Source: an uncultured Flavobacteriales bacterium (GTDB lineage Bacteria; Bacteroidota; Bacteroidia; Flavobacteriales; JBLHRE01). Taken from it: a DNA stretch of 64,000 bases. The notes beneath the pieces are model-generated. The model ran no database searches. It had not been told where the DNA came from and was given only the letters and a program-made list of their open reading frames with translations. The translations under genes were made by a program, and so were the position numbers. The stretch spans positions 1 to 64,000 of the forward strand of contig CAKZPI010000041.1 of NCBI GenBank assembly GCA_937139155.1, in the 5' to 3' direction. Numbering within the stretch: the first letter of the stretch is position 1; each line of letters begins with the position of its first letter. Shown piece after piece: positions 25,169 through 34,044 of this stretch.

Positions 25169-26275
25169 ATGCTTTTAGAATATTTCATCTATTCTGTTTT
25201 GACCTTGAGTCTGCTGATTCAGGGGTATTTTCATTTGAGGTTTTTCTTGCCTTTTGGTTTGCAAAAGCCTGAGGTAGAGGAGTATTATCCCGGTCCCGTT
25301 TCCATTGTGATTTCGGCACGGAATGAGGAGGATAATTTACGCGAAAACCTTCCGCTCATCTTAGAACAAGACTATCCTGAATTCGAAGTGGTGGTAGTGA
25401 ACCATGCTTCTTACGATGATTCAGAGGCTGTTTTGGAGGAGCTTCAATCCAAATACCCTCATCTAAAAACAACTAGGGTAGACGGGAACGCGCATTTTAG
25501 TCCCGGAAAAAAATACGCCCTCACCATCGGGATCAAGGCTTCAAAGCATCCCTATCTTTTAATGAGCGACGCCGACACCCAGCCAACGGGAAAAAAATGG
25601 TTGAAGGAAATGGCTTCCGGGTTTAAAGGAAAGAAAGATTTGGTTTTGGGCTATAGCCCGATGAATGCCGTAGGTACCTATGCCGGATTGTTGGGAAGGT
25701 TGGACGCTTTTTTTACCGGGCTTCATTATTTGAGTTTTGCTTTCGCAGGAAGGGCTTATATGGGGGTGGGAAGAAATTTGGCTTATAGCCGAGAACTCTT
25801 CTTTAGAAATCGAGGATTTGCTAGTCATCTACACCTCCCTTCAGGTGATGATGATTTGTTTGTGAATGAAACCGCTAAAAAGGGAAACTATTCGGTGGTG
25901 GTTTCAGAGGATGCTCAGATGAGGTCTTTCCCAAAAAAGTCATTTCTGTCTTGGTTTCGCCAAAAAAGAAGACATTTTGGCACCTCCGAGCTTTATAAAG
26001 GAAAGGATAAACGAAGCCTCGGCCTACTTGCTCTAGGAAGATACCTGTTTTACTTCTCTGTCTTTTTGACCCTTTTATTTTCATTTTGGAATTTATATAG
26101 CTTGGTATTGATTGCAATACAAGTGGTGATGATTTACGTTGTTTATTTAGTAGTTGCTAGTAAAATAAAGGAAAAAGCCCCTGTTTGGCTATGGCCTTTG
26201 CTTGAATGGCAAATTTTGGTATTCCATTTGATGGTATACCTATCAAATAAACTTCGTAAACCTAAAACCTGGTGA
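25169..26275 (+). CDS. Family 2 glycosyltransferase, membrane-bound
   Basis: The 368-residue product has an N-terminal membrane helix (about 3-22). A GT-A fold follows (VSIVISARNEEDNLRENLPLILEQDYPEFEVVVVN), with the nucleotide-binding D-x-D-like SDADTQP and a later QKRRH motif (WFRQKRRHFG) typical of processive GT2 enzymes. Two C-terminal helices complete it. It would add a sugar at the cytoplasmic face to a lipid or envelope glycan; the substrate is unknown. The frame is open from 25109, but MLLEYFIYSV at 25169 is the natural start. The sigma-factor GTG overlaps its stop. Confidence 0.9.
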   Translation: MLLEYFIYSVLTLSLLIQGYFHLRFFLPFGLQKPEVEEYYPGPVSIVISARNEEDNLRENLPLILEQDYPEFEVVVVNHASYDDSEAVLEELQSKYPHLKTTRVDGNAHFSPGKKYALTIGIKASKHPYLLMSDADTQPTGKKWLKEMASGFKGKKDLVLGYSPMNAVGTYAGLLGRLDAFFTGLHYLSFAFAGRAYMGVGRNLAYSRELFFRNRGFASHLHLPSGDDDLFVNETAKKGNYSVVVSEDAQMRSFPKKSFLSWFRQKRRHFGTSELYKGKDKRSLGLLALGRYLFYFSVFLTLLFSFWNLYSLVLIAIQVVMIYVVYLVVASKIKEKAPVWLWPLLEWQILVFHLMVYLSNKLRKPKTW

Positions 26276-26856
26276 AAGAGTCAAAAAAACGAGATTTAGC
26301 TCTGATTGAACGCGCAAAGAAAGGCGACCAAAAAGCCTATGCCCGATTGATGGAGCTTTATTATGATCATCTGCACGCTGCTTTAAATAAGAAATTAAGA
26401 AATACATTTGAGGTTGAGGAGGTTGCTTCCCAAGCCTTCCATAAGGCCTTTAAGAAATTAGAGCTTTACAATCCTACCTATGCTTTTAGTACATGGTTGT
26501 ACCGGATTGCCTATAATCAAATGATTGATTACATCCGAAAATACAAGTTTGAGCGGTCATGGAATTCCCTGGTAAAAGACCAGGATGGAGAATGGACTCA
26601 GCTTGAGCTTGAGTCGCATGTGGATGACCCAGAGGAGAAAATGATTCGGAGGCAGCGGAAAGAGGCAGTTCATCAGTTGATTCAACAGCTTCCTGAAAAT
26701 TATCGTGAGGTGATTGAATTGCGTTACCTTCAAGAAATGAGCTACCGTGAAATTGCCAATGAGCTTGATATTCCCGAAGGAACGGTTAAGGCCAAATTAT
26801 TCAGAGCAAGGAAAGCCTTGGTTGAAATATTTAAGTTGAACAATTATACTGGATGA
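26272..26856 (+). CDS. Sigma-70 family (ECF-like) RNA polymerase sigma factor
   Basis: The 194-residue product has region 2 (YYDHLHAALNKKLRNTFEVEEVASQAFHKAFKKL … FSTWLYRIAYNQMIDYIRK) and region 4 with a helix-turn-helix (LPENYREVIELRYLQEMSYREIANELDIPEGTVKAKLFRARKAL). Regions 1 and 3 are missing, as in ECF factors. It starts with GTG inside the glycosyltransferase stop (GTGA) and ends in a 4-bp ATGA overlap with rsmG. No anti-sigma gene is adjacent, so control is unclear. Confidence 0.93.
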   Translation: MKESKKRDLALIERAKKGDQKAYARLMELYYDHLHAALNKKLRNTFEVEEVASQAFHKAFKKLELYNPTYAFSTWLYRIAYNQMIDYIRKYKFERSWNSLVKDQDGEWTQLELESHVDDPEEKMIRRQRKEAVHQLIQQLPENYREVIELRYLQEMSYREIANELDIPEGTVKAKLFRARKALVEIFKLNNYTG

Positions 26857-27485
26857 GAGAAGAAATTCGTCGCTGCTTTCCAGAAGTAGATGAAGAGAGA
26901 CTCCTGAAATTTGAGGAGCTCCACAAGGCCTTAGCAGAATGGAACGATAAGGTTAATTTAATCAGTCGGAAAGACATTGACTACTTCTGGGAGCGGCATG
27001 TTCTTCACTCCCTTTCCATTGCCAAGTTTATTGATTTCCCGAATGGGACAAAAGTAATGGACCTAGGAACTGGAGGTGGTTTTCCGGGTTTGCCCCTGGC
27101 CATTTTCTTTCCAAACACTGAATTTGTTTTGGTGGATTCAATCACCAAGAAAATTGCTGCGGTATCCGATGTAATCCGACAATTGGATGTAAAGAATGCC
27201 CAAGCCCTAAACATGCGGGCTGAACAATACACGGGTAAGGTTGACTATGTAGTTACCCGAGCGGTTGCCCCCATGCCAAGTTTAATTCACTGGACCAAAA
27301 AGCATTTTACCCAAGGCAAGAAACTTCCGAGAAAACAAGGAATTATTGCTTTAAAGGGAGGAGATCTCCGGGAAGAACTGGCTCGGTTAAAATCCAATGA
27401 AATTCCCTTGACAAAGTATTTTGAAGGTGAGTTTTTCGAAACCAAGAAATTGGTTTACTGTCCTGCCCCTTCTAGAAAAGCTTAA
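26853..27485 (+). CDS. rsmG: 16S rRNA (guanine-527-N7)-methyltransferase
   Basis: The 210-residue SAM-dependent enzyme methylates G527 of 16S rRNA. NLISRKDIDYFWERHVLHSLSIAKFI and the SAM loop VMDLGTGGGFPGLPLAI are hallmark RsmG/GidB sequences, followed by YVVTRAVAPM. Length is normal. It overlaps the sigma-factor gene by 4 bp and converges on the next gene with 14 bp of overlap. Confidence 0.97.
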   Translation: MREEIRRCFPEVDEERLLKFEELHKALAEWNDKVNLISRKDIDYFWERHVLHSLSIAKFIDFPNGTKVMDLGTGGGFPGLPLAIFFPNTEFVLVDSITKKIAAVSDVIRQLDVKNAQALNMRAEQYTGKVDYVVTRAVAPMPSLIHWTKKHFTQGKKLPRKQGIIALKGGDLREELARLKSNEIPLTKYFEGEFFETKKLVYCPAPSRKA

Positions 27486-27975
27486 GGCTGAAGCCTAAAT
27501 CAGTCAAGGCTTTTTTATCCTCTTCGCTTAAATCACCTAAGGAGGTGAAGGTATAAACATGGGCCTGCCCTTTGCGGATGAAAATAAACTGGCTAAACCA
27601 AAGGTTCATTTCTCCTTGGCTTCCGGTAAAGGTTCTGTGAATAGCAGGTTTTCCGTCAACTTTCACCTTTTCTGACCCCAGTAGTTTGAAATCGGCCAAT
27701 CCTTTTTCAAGACGTTTTTCAGAGAATTCAGAATAAGAGTCTAAGCTCACTTTTGGGCTCGGAATGTCTTCCAAAACCAAGGTTAGGTTCTCATCAAATC
27801 CGTCTGACTCTTCAGAATTGTTTACCAGGGTAGCCTCAGTCATTGGAGAAGAGGCCGCATCCATTAAAACCCAGCCCTCAGGGGCATCGATTTCAAAATA
27901 TTTGGTTTTGATGGTATTTTGTGCAGTGGCGGCAATTGAAAAACTGGCCAAAGCCAAGGCTAGAATTAACTTCAT
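27472..27975 (-). CDS. Small exported protein, PsbP/DcrB-like
   Basis: The 167-residue product has a signal peptide ending near residue 18 (ASFSIAATAQ). A mature domain of about 148 residues opens with TKYFEIDAPEGWVLMDA and closes with VYTFTSLGDLSEEDKKALTDLGFSLKLF. This strand pattern is that of PsbP/DcrB-like (MOG1-fold) proteins. Function is unknown and the fold call is tentative. A weak possible link to the 28006 gene (30 bp upstream, same strand) is only positional. Confidence 0.6.
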   Translation of the reverse strand: MKLILALALASFSIAATAQNTIKTKYFEIDAPEGWVLMDAASSPMTEATLVNNSEESDGFDENLTLVLEDIPSPKVSLDSYSEFSEKRLEKGLADFKLLGSEKVKVDGKPAIHRTFTGSQGEMNLWFSQFIFIRKGQAHVYTFTSLGDLSEEDKKALTDLGFSLKLF

Positions 27976-28005
27976 GTAAAAAAGATTTGGGCGAATATAT
28001 TCAAA

Positions 28006-28629
28006 TTATAAGAGCGGCATGATAACCATAATTTGAACGTAGGGCCGAATGCTTTGGTATAAATCCGTCCTCGGGTTTTTTAATTTATAAAATCCCCCTT
28101 TACCATCTAAGATTTCAACCTCACCCCAGCTTTGCATAGACCGAAGATTTAGTTTAAGCTGTACCGTGGTCCAGTTTATATCGCGGTTCACAGCGATGCT
28201 AGGAGAAAGACCGGCAATCCATTGGCTTTTACGATCTGACCCGCTTGGGTGGTATTGAAGTTCGTATTGAATTCTTCCCAAATGAGCAATCCCTCCAAGG
28301 CTTGCATAAAAGGAAGACCTGAGGGGGATGAGGTATTCGTATCCATGGTCTAGGCAGAAGTATCTTTCATAGGTGAGGGTTGCCGATGGGTATTGACCTT
28401 GATATTCTTTGATGTCAATATTATTCATGCCCACAATAGAAACTCCCGTAAACCTTCTCCAATCCTGATTTTGAATTTGGTGCAGGACTTGAATCTGCAT
28501 ATTGTTTTGAATTCCGTCAAGCATTGAAATGCCCGGATTCAAAAGGTCAACGGCTAGCCTTTGCCTTTGCTGGGCATTGCTTGTAAGGCTGAAGCCGATA
28601 ATGAAGAGGATTAGAAAATACCTTGCCAT
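28006..28629 (-). CDS. Hypothetical small outer-membrane beta-barrel-like protein
   Basis: The 207-residue product has a signal peptide (FLILFIIGFSLTSNAQQ) and a body of alternating strands with Tyr, Arg and Gly-rich turns (SFYASLGGIAHLGRIQYELQYH, SIAVNRDINWTTVQLKLNLRS). It ends in PYVQIMVIMPLL. An outer-membrane barrel is likely. I cannot place it in a named family. Confidence 0.6.
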   Translation of the reverse strand: MARYFLILFIIGFSLTSNAQQRQRLAVDLLNPGISMLDGIQNNMQIQVLHQIQNQDWRRFTGVSIVGMNNIDIKEYQGQYPSATLTYERYFCLDHGYEYLIPLRSSFYASLGGIAHLGRIQYELQYHPSGSDRKSQWIAGLSPSIAVNRDINWTTVQLKLNLRSMQSWGEVEILDGKGGFYKLKNPRTDLYQSIRPYVQIMVIMPLL

Positions 28630-28719
28630 GGCTAAAATTGCATGGTAGTAAGGTAGTGAATTTCAGGCAATCATCTAGTCAAGCCTGAGGGATGAACTTT
28701 CAAAAAGAATCTTTACACC

Positions 28720-30504
28720 TTATTGAAGTTGAAGCTGGCTGAGGTTCTGGTAAAGCCCGTTTTCAACTTGAACCAACTCATCATGCGAGCCTTGTTCTAC
28801 CAATTCTCCTTGGTCAAGAACTAAAATGGTATCAGCTTTACGAATGGTTGATAAGCGGTGAGCAATTACGATTGAGGTACGACCTTTCATCAATAGATCA
28901 AGGGCTTCTTGAACTAATTTCTCAGACTCAGAATCAAGGGCTGAAGTGGCCTCATCCAAAATCAAGATTTTAGGGTCTTTCAAGATGGCTCGAGCAATGG
29001 CAATTCTCTGTCTTTGTCCGCCAGAAAGCTTAACTCCTCGTTCGCCAACCAGGGTGTCATACCCTTCCGGGAACCCAAGAATAAACTCATGAGCATTGGC
29101 TTGTTTTGCGGCCTCGATGATTTCTTCTTCAGAAGCATTGGGTTTTCCGTAGGCGATGTTTTCCTTAATGCTTCCGCCGAAAAGCAGAACGTCTTGGGGA
29201 ACAATGGCCATTTCAGAGCGCAGGTCTGCAAGAGAGAATTTGGAAGAATCCTTACCGTCAAATTGAATTTTTCCCCCATCAGGGGCATAGAACTGTAAAA
29301 TTAAGGAAGCGATGGTTGATTTTCCGGCCCCAGATGGCCCCACCAAGCCTACCAATTCCCCAGGCTTTGCTTCAAAGCTCAACCCTTTCAATACCGGAAC
29401 ATCTTTCCGATTTGGGTAGGCGAAAAGAACCGAGTCAAATAGAATATGCCCCGTGAGAGGCTTTTTTAATCCGATGGATTTTTGATGGATGTCAATGGGC
29501 TCAGGTTTTTGATCTAAGATGTCAAGCAAGTTTTCGGTGGCACCAATGGCCCTTTGAAGGCTGGCGTATACACTGGCAAGACCCCCGATGCTTCCTCCAA
29601 TAAAGGCGGTGTAAAGGAGGAATGAGAAAAGGGTTCCCATGGTGATGTCACCGGTTTGTACCATTCTTGCCCCATACCATATCACGGCTGCTATGGCCCC
29701 AAACAATCCGAAGATAATGAAGGAGGCAAAGGCCCCTCGGTAATGCCCACCTTTAATGGCTAGTTCTGCGGCTTCGTTGGTTTTCACCTTGTACCGATTC
29801 CATTCAAAGGTTTCGTTCACAAAAGCTTTAACATTGGTAATCCCCGAAAGGGTTTCTTCAACTATGGTATTTGAATCAGCAATTAGGTTTTGGACCTTCT
29901 TGGCGTACCTCCGAATAAACCTTCCAAAGAAAATGGTAATCACAATAATGGCTGGAACGATGGCCAGCATGAATAAGGTGAGTTTCAAAGAGGTTGAGGC
30001 CAACAAGATTACACCACCCACAATGATGATTACTTGGCGGATGAATTCGGCAAGGGTCGTGGTGAAGGTTTCTTGCAATATGGATACGTCGGCTGAAATT
30101 CTAGAATTCAGTTCACCCACCCTTCTCTCGTTGAAAAAGGCCATGGGCAGTCGGATCATATGCGAATAGGTGTCTTGCCGTAAGGCGGCAAGAGAGCGTT
30201 CGGTAACTTTCACAAATATCACAATCCGGAGGTAGGAAAAAACCGCTTGGACCACAAAAACGCCCAGTAGTATGAGTGCAATTCGGTCAATTTCATTCAG
30301 AAAATCTTGCTTGGCTGAGTCTATGAGCTTTCCGGTAAGGCCTGGGAAGACCAAAGAAGCTCCTGTGGAAAGAAGAAGAAATATTAGTCCAACGAAAAAC
30401 AAACCCCGTTGAGGTTTGAGGTAAGAGGCTAATTTCCAGAGCCTTTTTAGTCCGGATAAGCTAATTTTCTTTTTCTTTGTATCGTCTGATTTCGCATTTT
30501 TCAT
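28720..30504 (-). CDS. MsbA-like ABC exporter (fused permease and ATPase)
   Basis: The 594-residue half-transporter has six membrane helices (about residues 30-320) and a C-terminal ATPase. The ATPase shows Walker A GPSGAGKS, signature LSGGQRQRIAIARAIL, Walker B KILILDEATSALD and the switch His in IAHRLST. Length and organisation fit MsbA/type IV lipid or drug exporters. It would work as a homodimer. Substrate cannot be decided: lipid A flipping and drug export are both possible. A TACCTTTG box (minus strand 30520-30513) lies just upstream of the ATG and probably serves as its promoter. It is divergent from rpmH. Confidence 0.92.
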   Translation of the reverse strand: MKNAKSDDTKKKKISLSGLKRLWKLASYLKPQRGLFFVGLIFLLLSTGASLVFPGLTGKLIDSAKQDFLNEIDRIALILLGVFVVQAVFSYLRIVIFVKVTERSLAALRQDTYSHMIRLPMAFFNERRVGELNSRISADVSILQETFTTTLAEFIRQVIIIVGGVILLASTSLKLTLFMLAIVPAIIVITIFFGRFIRRYAKKVQNLIADSNTIVEETLSGITNVKAFVNETFEWNRYKVKTNEAAELAIKGGHYRGAFASFIIFGLFGAIAAVIWYGARMVQTGDITMGTLFSFLLYTAFIGGSIGGLASVYASLQRAIGATENLLDILDQKPEPIDIHQKSIGLKKPLTGHILFDSVLFAYPNRKDVPVLKGLSFEAKPGELVGLVGPSGAGKSTIASLILQFYAPDGGKIQFDGKDSSKFSLADLRSEMAIVPQDVLLFGGSIKENIAYGKPNASEEEIIEAAKQANAHEFILGFPEGYDTLVGERGVKLSGGQRQRIAIARAILKDPKILILDEATSALDSESEKLVQEALDLLMKGRTSIVIAHRLSTIRKADTILVLDQGELVEQGSHDELVQVENGLYQNLSQLQLQ

Positions 30505-30554
30505 AGGGCCGGCAAAGGTAAATGAAATGCTTAGATAAATTTTAATATTTCTTC

Positions 30555-30584
30555 TTGTTGACCGAAAGAAAAGGTCTATATTTG
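30555..30584 (+). promoter_or_regulatory. Bacteroidota-type promoter of rpmH
   Basis: TTG (30555-30557) and TATATTTG (30577-30584, matching TAnnTTTG) are separated by 19 nt. The predicted transcript starts near 30590, about 40 nt before the rpmH ATG. Confidence 0.75.
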
Positions 30585-30628
30585 CAGCCCTGTTTAAGAA
30601 CGAGTTATAGAATCAAAATTATACGAAG

Positions 30629-30787
30629 ATGAAACGCACCTTCCAACCCTCGAACCGAAAGCGCAAGAACAAGCACGGATTCATGGATCGTATGTCTTCA
30701 GCAAGCGGCCGGAAAGTATTGGCAAGCCGTCGGGCTAAAGGCCGTAAGAAACTTACTGTATCAGATGAGCCAAGACACAAAGCTTAA
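30629..30787 (+). CDS. rpmH: 50S ribosomal protein L34
   Basis: A 52-residue, very basic protein beginning [18 protein letters not shown], followed by RM and an [18 protein letters not shown] stretch. This is the universally conserved L34 sequence, with a short lineage-specific tail VSDEPRHKA. It is part of the large ribosomal subunit. It has its own promoter and terminator, so it is monocistronic here. The usual neighbours rnpA and dnaA are not adjacent. The gene is easily missed because of its length. Confidence 0.97.
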   Translation: MKRTFQPSNRKRKNKHGFMDRMSSASGRKVLASRRAKGRKKLTVSDEPRHKA

Positions 30788-30816
30788 TTAAAAGTGTTTT
30801 GTCAGTCATAAAATTT

Positions 30817-30850
30817 TAAAAGGTGTTGCCGTTGGTAGCACCTTTTTTTT
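30817..30850 (+). terminator. Terminator of rpmH
   Basis: AAAAGGTGTTGCC and GGTAGCACCTTTT pair over a 3-nt loop and run into eight or more T residues, 30 bp after the rpmH stop and 24 bp before carB. Confidence 0.9.
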
Positions 30851-30873
30851 GAAACCTCATTTTTTATAAGACT

Positions 30874-33720
30874 ATGCCACGAAGAAAAGATATCAACTCA
30901 ATTTTAATCATTGGTTCGGGTCCGATTGTAATCGGGCAGGCCTGTGAATTTGATTATTCAGGATCTCAAGCTGCACGCTCTTTACGAGAAGAAGGAATTG
31001 AAGTAAGCTTGATCAATTCGAATCCGGCAACCATCATGACCGATAAGGTTACTGCCGATCATGTTTACCTTCTACCCTTGGAGGTTCCTTCGTTAAGAAA
31101 GATTCTTGAGGAGCAGAAAATTGACGCAGTACTTCCAACCATGGGAGGTCAAACAGCCTTAAACCTTTGCATCGAAGCTGGAGAGCAGGGTCTCTGGGAA
31201 GAGTTTGAGGTAGAAATTATTGGGGTAGATATTGACGCTATTAACATTACTGAAAACCGGGAGCAATTTCGGGTATTGATGGAGTCAATTGGCATTGGAA
31301 TGGCCCCTTCAAAAACGGCCACTTCTTTCTTAGAAGGAAAAGACATTGCCCAGAAATTCGGTTTCCCGCTTTGCATCCGTCCTTCTTTTACCTTAGGCGG
31401 TTCTGGGGCAACCATCTTATACGATAAAACGGACTTTGACAAGGCTTTAACCCGCGGACTGCATGCATCGCCCATTCATGAGGTGATGATTGATAAAGGT
31501 CTTATGGGCTGGAAAGAGTACGAACTTGAGCTTCTTCGGGATAAGAATGATAATGTGATCATTATTTGTTCCATTGAGAACATGGATCCAATGGGAATTC
31601 ATACTGGAGACTCAATTACAGTTGCTCCGGCAATGACCCTTTCCGATCGCACTTTCCAAAAGATGCGAGACATGGCCATCAAAATGATGCGATCCATTGG
31701 TGATTTTGCCGGGGGTTGCAATGTGCAGTTTGCGGTTAGCCCCGATGAAAAAGAAGACATCGTTGCCATTGAAATTAACCCTCGGGTAAGTAGGTCTTCG
31801 GCTTTAGCCTCTAAAGCTACCGGTTACCCCATTGCAAAAATTGCTGCTAAACTGGCCATTGGTTATTCATTGGATGAACTGGATAATCAAATCACAAAAA
31901 CCACAACGGCTTATTTTGAACCCACCCTTGATTATGTGATTGTTAAAATTCCACGCTGGAACTTTGACAAATTTGAAGGTTCTGACCGTGAGCTGGGCTT
32001 GCAGATGAAGTCAGTAGGTGAGGTTATGGCCATTGGAAGAAGTTTCCAGGAAGCCCTTCAAAAGGCTTGCCAAGGACTTGAAATCAAACGAAACGGTTTG
32101 GGTGCCGATGGGAAAGAGCTTCGCGACCAAGATCAAATTCTAGATAAACTTCGTCACCCCTCTTACGACCGGGTTTTCAGAATTTACGATGCCATTAAGT
32201 TGGGCATTCCTTTAAAGACCATTTATGAAATCACCAAGATTGATTACTGGTACCTGCGTCAGTTTGAAGAGCTGATTGCCATTGAAAACGAAATTGAAAA
32301 ATATACCATAGAAACCCTTCCTGAAGACATCTTAATGGATGCCAAAATGAAGGGATTTGCGGATCGTCAAATTGCACACATGCTTCGCTGCCTTGAAAGT
32401 GAGGTGTATAAGAAGCGTGATGACTACGGTATTCAGAGGGTGTACAAACTGGTAGATACCTGTGCTGCAGAATTTGCCGCCCAAACTCCTTATTACTACT
32501 CTACTTTTGAGAACAGAAAGAAGGAAGAAGGTGTTCTAAGCGCTGAAAATGAGTCGGTGGTAACCGACCGTAAGAAGGTGATTGTTTTAGGCTCGGGTCC
32601 CAACCGAATTGGGCAGGGAATTGAGTTTGACTATTCTTGTGTGCATGGGGTTTTGGCCGCCAAAGAGGAAGGCTATGAAACCATCATGATCAACTGCAAC
32701 CCTGAAACGGTATCCACTGATTTTGATACAGCCGATAAACTTTATTTTGAACCTGTTTTCTGGGAGCATATTTATGACATCATCCGGCATGAAAAGCCTG
32801 AAGGTGTAATTGTTCAGCTAGGGGGGCAAACCGCCCTAAAACTTGCTGAAAAGCTTGACCGTTACGGGGTGAAAATCATTGGAACTTCATACAGAGCGTT
32901 GGATTTAGCTGAAGATAGAGGGTCTTTCTCAACCCTTTTGAAAGAGCATAGCATTCCTTATCCAAGGTTTGGCGTTGCTGAAACAGCAGATGAAGCCCTG
33001 GCTTTGGCGAAAGAACTTGATTTCCCAATTCTTGTACGTCCTTCCTATGTTTTGGGAGGTCAAGGGATGAAAATTGTAATCAATGAACAAGAGCTAGAGC
33101 ACCATGTGGTGAACTTGTTGAAAGACATTCCGGGCAACCGAATTCTTCTGGATCATTACCTTGAGCATGCCATTGAGGCTGAAGCCGATGCCATTTGCGA
33201 TGGGGAGGATGTTTACATCATCGGAATTATGGAGCATATTGAGCCTTGCGGAATTCACTCGGGTGATTCTTCGGCGGTTCTTCCAGCATTTGACCTTTCT
33301 GAGGATGTACTTCAACAAATTAAAGATCATACCCGTACCATTGCACTTGCCTTGGAAACCAAGGGCCTGATCAATATTCAGTTTGCCATTAAAGACGGAA
33401 TGGTATACATCATTGAGGCCAATCCAAGAGCCTCTCGTACCGTTCCTTTCATAGCCAAGGCTTATGATGAGCCTTATGTGAACTATGCCACCAAGGTTAT
33501 GCTAGGCACTAAGAAGCTTTCTGATTTCAAATTTGAACCTAAGGTAAATGGCTATGCCATTAAATTACCGGTGTTTTCATTTGATAAATTCCCAAATGTG
33601 AATAAGGAATTAGGACCTGAAATGAAGTCGACCGGTGAAGCCATTCACTTCATCAAAGACTTGAGAGATCCATTCTTTAGAAAGCTTTACGCAGAAAGAA
33701 ACCTTTATTTGAGTAAATAA
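30874..33720 (+). CDS. carB: Carbamoyl-phosphate synthase large subunit, without C-terminal regulatory domain
   Basis: The 948-residue enzyme makes carbamoyl phosphate for arginine and pyrimidine synthesis. Two homologous ATP-grasp halves are visible: ILIIGSGPIVIGQACEFDYSG near the start and VIVLGSGPNRIGQGIEFDYSC near residue 570, each with its own GGQTALNL/GGQTALKL. The sequence ends soon after the second ATP-grasp core. It therefore lacks the roughly 120-residue MGS-like allosteric domain of the 1070-residue enterobacterial protein; I recall the short form as usual in flavobacteria. carA is not in the window. The stop overlaps the next gene's start by one base. Confidence 0.97.
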   Translation: MPRRKDINSILIIGSGPIVIGQACEFDYSGSQAARSLREEGIEVSLINSNPATIMTDKVTADHVYLLPLEVPSLRKILEEQKIDAVLPTMGGQTALNLCIEAGEQGLWEEFEVEIIGVDIDAINITENREQFRVLMESIGIGMAPSKTATSFLEGKDIAQKFGFPLCIRPSFTLGGSGATILYDKTDFDKALTRGLHASPIHEVMIDKGLMGWKEYELELLRDKNDNVIIICSIENMDPMGIHTGDSITVAPAMTLSDRTFQKMRDMAIKMMRSIGDFAGGCNVQFAVSPDEKEDIVAIEINPRVSRSSALASKATGYPIAKIAAKLAIGYSLDELDNQITKTTTAYFEPTLDYVIVKIPRWNFDKFEGSDRELGLQMKSVGEVMAIGRSFQEALQKACQGLEIKRNGLGADGKELRDQDQILDKLRHPSYDRVFRIYDAIKLGIPLKTIYEITKIDYWYLRQFEELIAIENEIEKYTIETLPEDILMDAKMKGFADRQIAHMLRCLESEVYKKRDDYGIQRVYKLVDTCAAEFAAQTPYYYSTFENRKKEEGVLSAENESVVTDRKKVIVLGSGPNRIGQGIEFDYSCVHGVLAAKEEGYETIMINCNPETVSTDFDTADKLYFEPVFWEHIYDIIRHEKPEGVIVQLGGQTALKLAEKLDRYGVKIIGTSYRALDLAEDRGSFSTLLKEHSIPYPRFGVAETADEALALAKELDFPILVRPSYVLGGQGMKIVINEQELEHHVVNLLKDIPGNRILLDHYLEHAIEAEADAICDGEDVYIIGIMEHIEPCGIHSGDSSAVLPAFDLSEDVLQQIKDHTRTIALALETKGLINIQFAIKDGMVYIIEANPRASRTVPFIAKAYDEPYVNYATKVMLGTKKLSDFKFEPKVNGYAIKLPVFSFDKFPNVNKELGPEMKSTGEAIHFIKDLRDPFFRKLYAERNLYLSK

Positions 33721-33977
33721 TGAATCCGGGCTTGTTTAGAACCTTACTGGTCATTGGTTTGGTGTATATGGTGATTCGCTTTTGGCGGATGGTACAAGCC
33801 AATAACCAGAACCATTCCCAGTCGAGTGCGAGTTCGAACCGAAAGGAAGAAGGGAGTCGGAAAGAGGGGGATGTAACCATAGAGAACATTCCGGAGGACT
33901 ACAAAAGGTCAAATCGGAATAAGCAAGGCGACTATGTTGACTTCGAAGAGGTAGATCCAGACTCAAAAAAAGACTAG
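33720..33977 (+). CDS. DUF4834-family small membrane protein
   Basis: The 85-residue product has one N-terminal membrane helix (LFRTLLVIGLVYMVIRFW). A charged linker and the C-terminal motif GDYVDFEEVDPD follow, which I recognise as the DUF4834 pattern of Bacteroidota. Function unknown. The ATG shares its A with the carB stop (TAATG), so it is translated with carB. A terminator follows 6 bp after the stop. Confidence 0.8.
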   Translation: MNPGLFRTLLVIGLVYMVIRFWRMVQANNQNHSQSSASSNRKEEGSRKEGDVTIENIPEDYKRSNRNKQGDYVDFEEVDPDSKKD

Positions 33978-33982
33978 ATTAC

Positions 33983-34014
33983 GGGCGCAGGTTCTTTATT
34001 TCCTGCGCCCTTTT
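33983..34014 (+). terminator. Terminator of the carB unit
   Basis: GGGCGCAGG and CCTGCGCCC form a perfect 9-bp stem over a 10-nt loop, followed by TTTT. Confidence 0.9.
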
Positions 34015-34044
34015 CCGTTTATTTACCTGCTCAAAGACCTACAC

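Noticed and set aside
26272..26275. GTG starts overlapping TGA stops (also at 36435) as a special recoding signal
   Set aside because: Ordinary GTGA start-stop overlap giving translational coupling.
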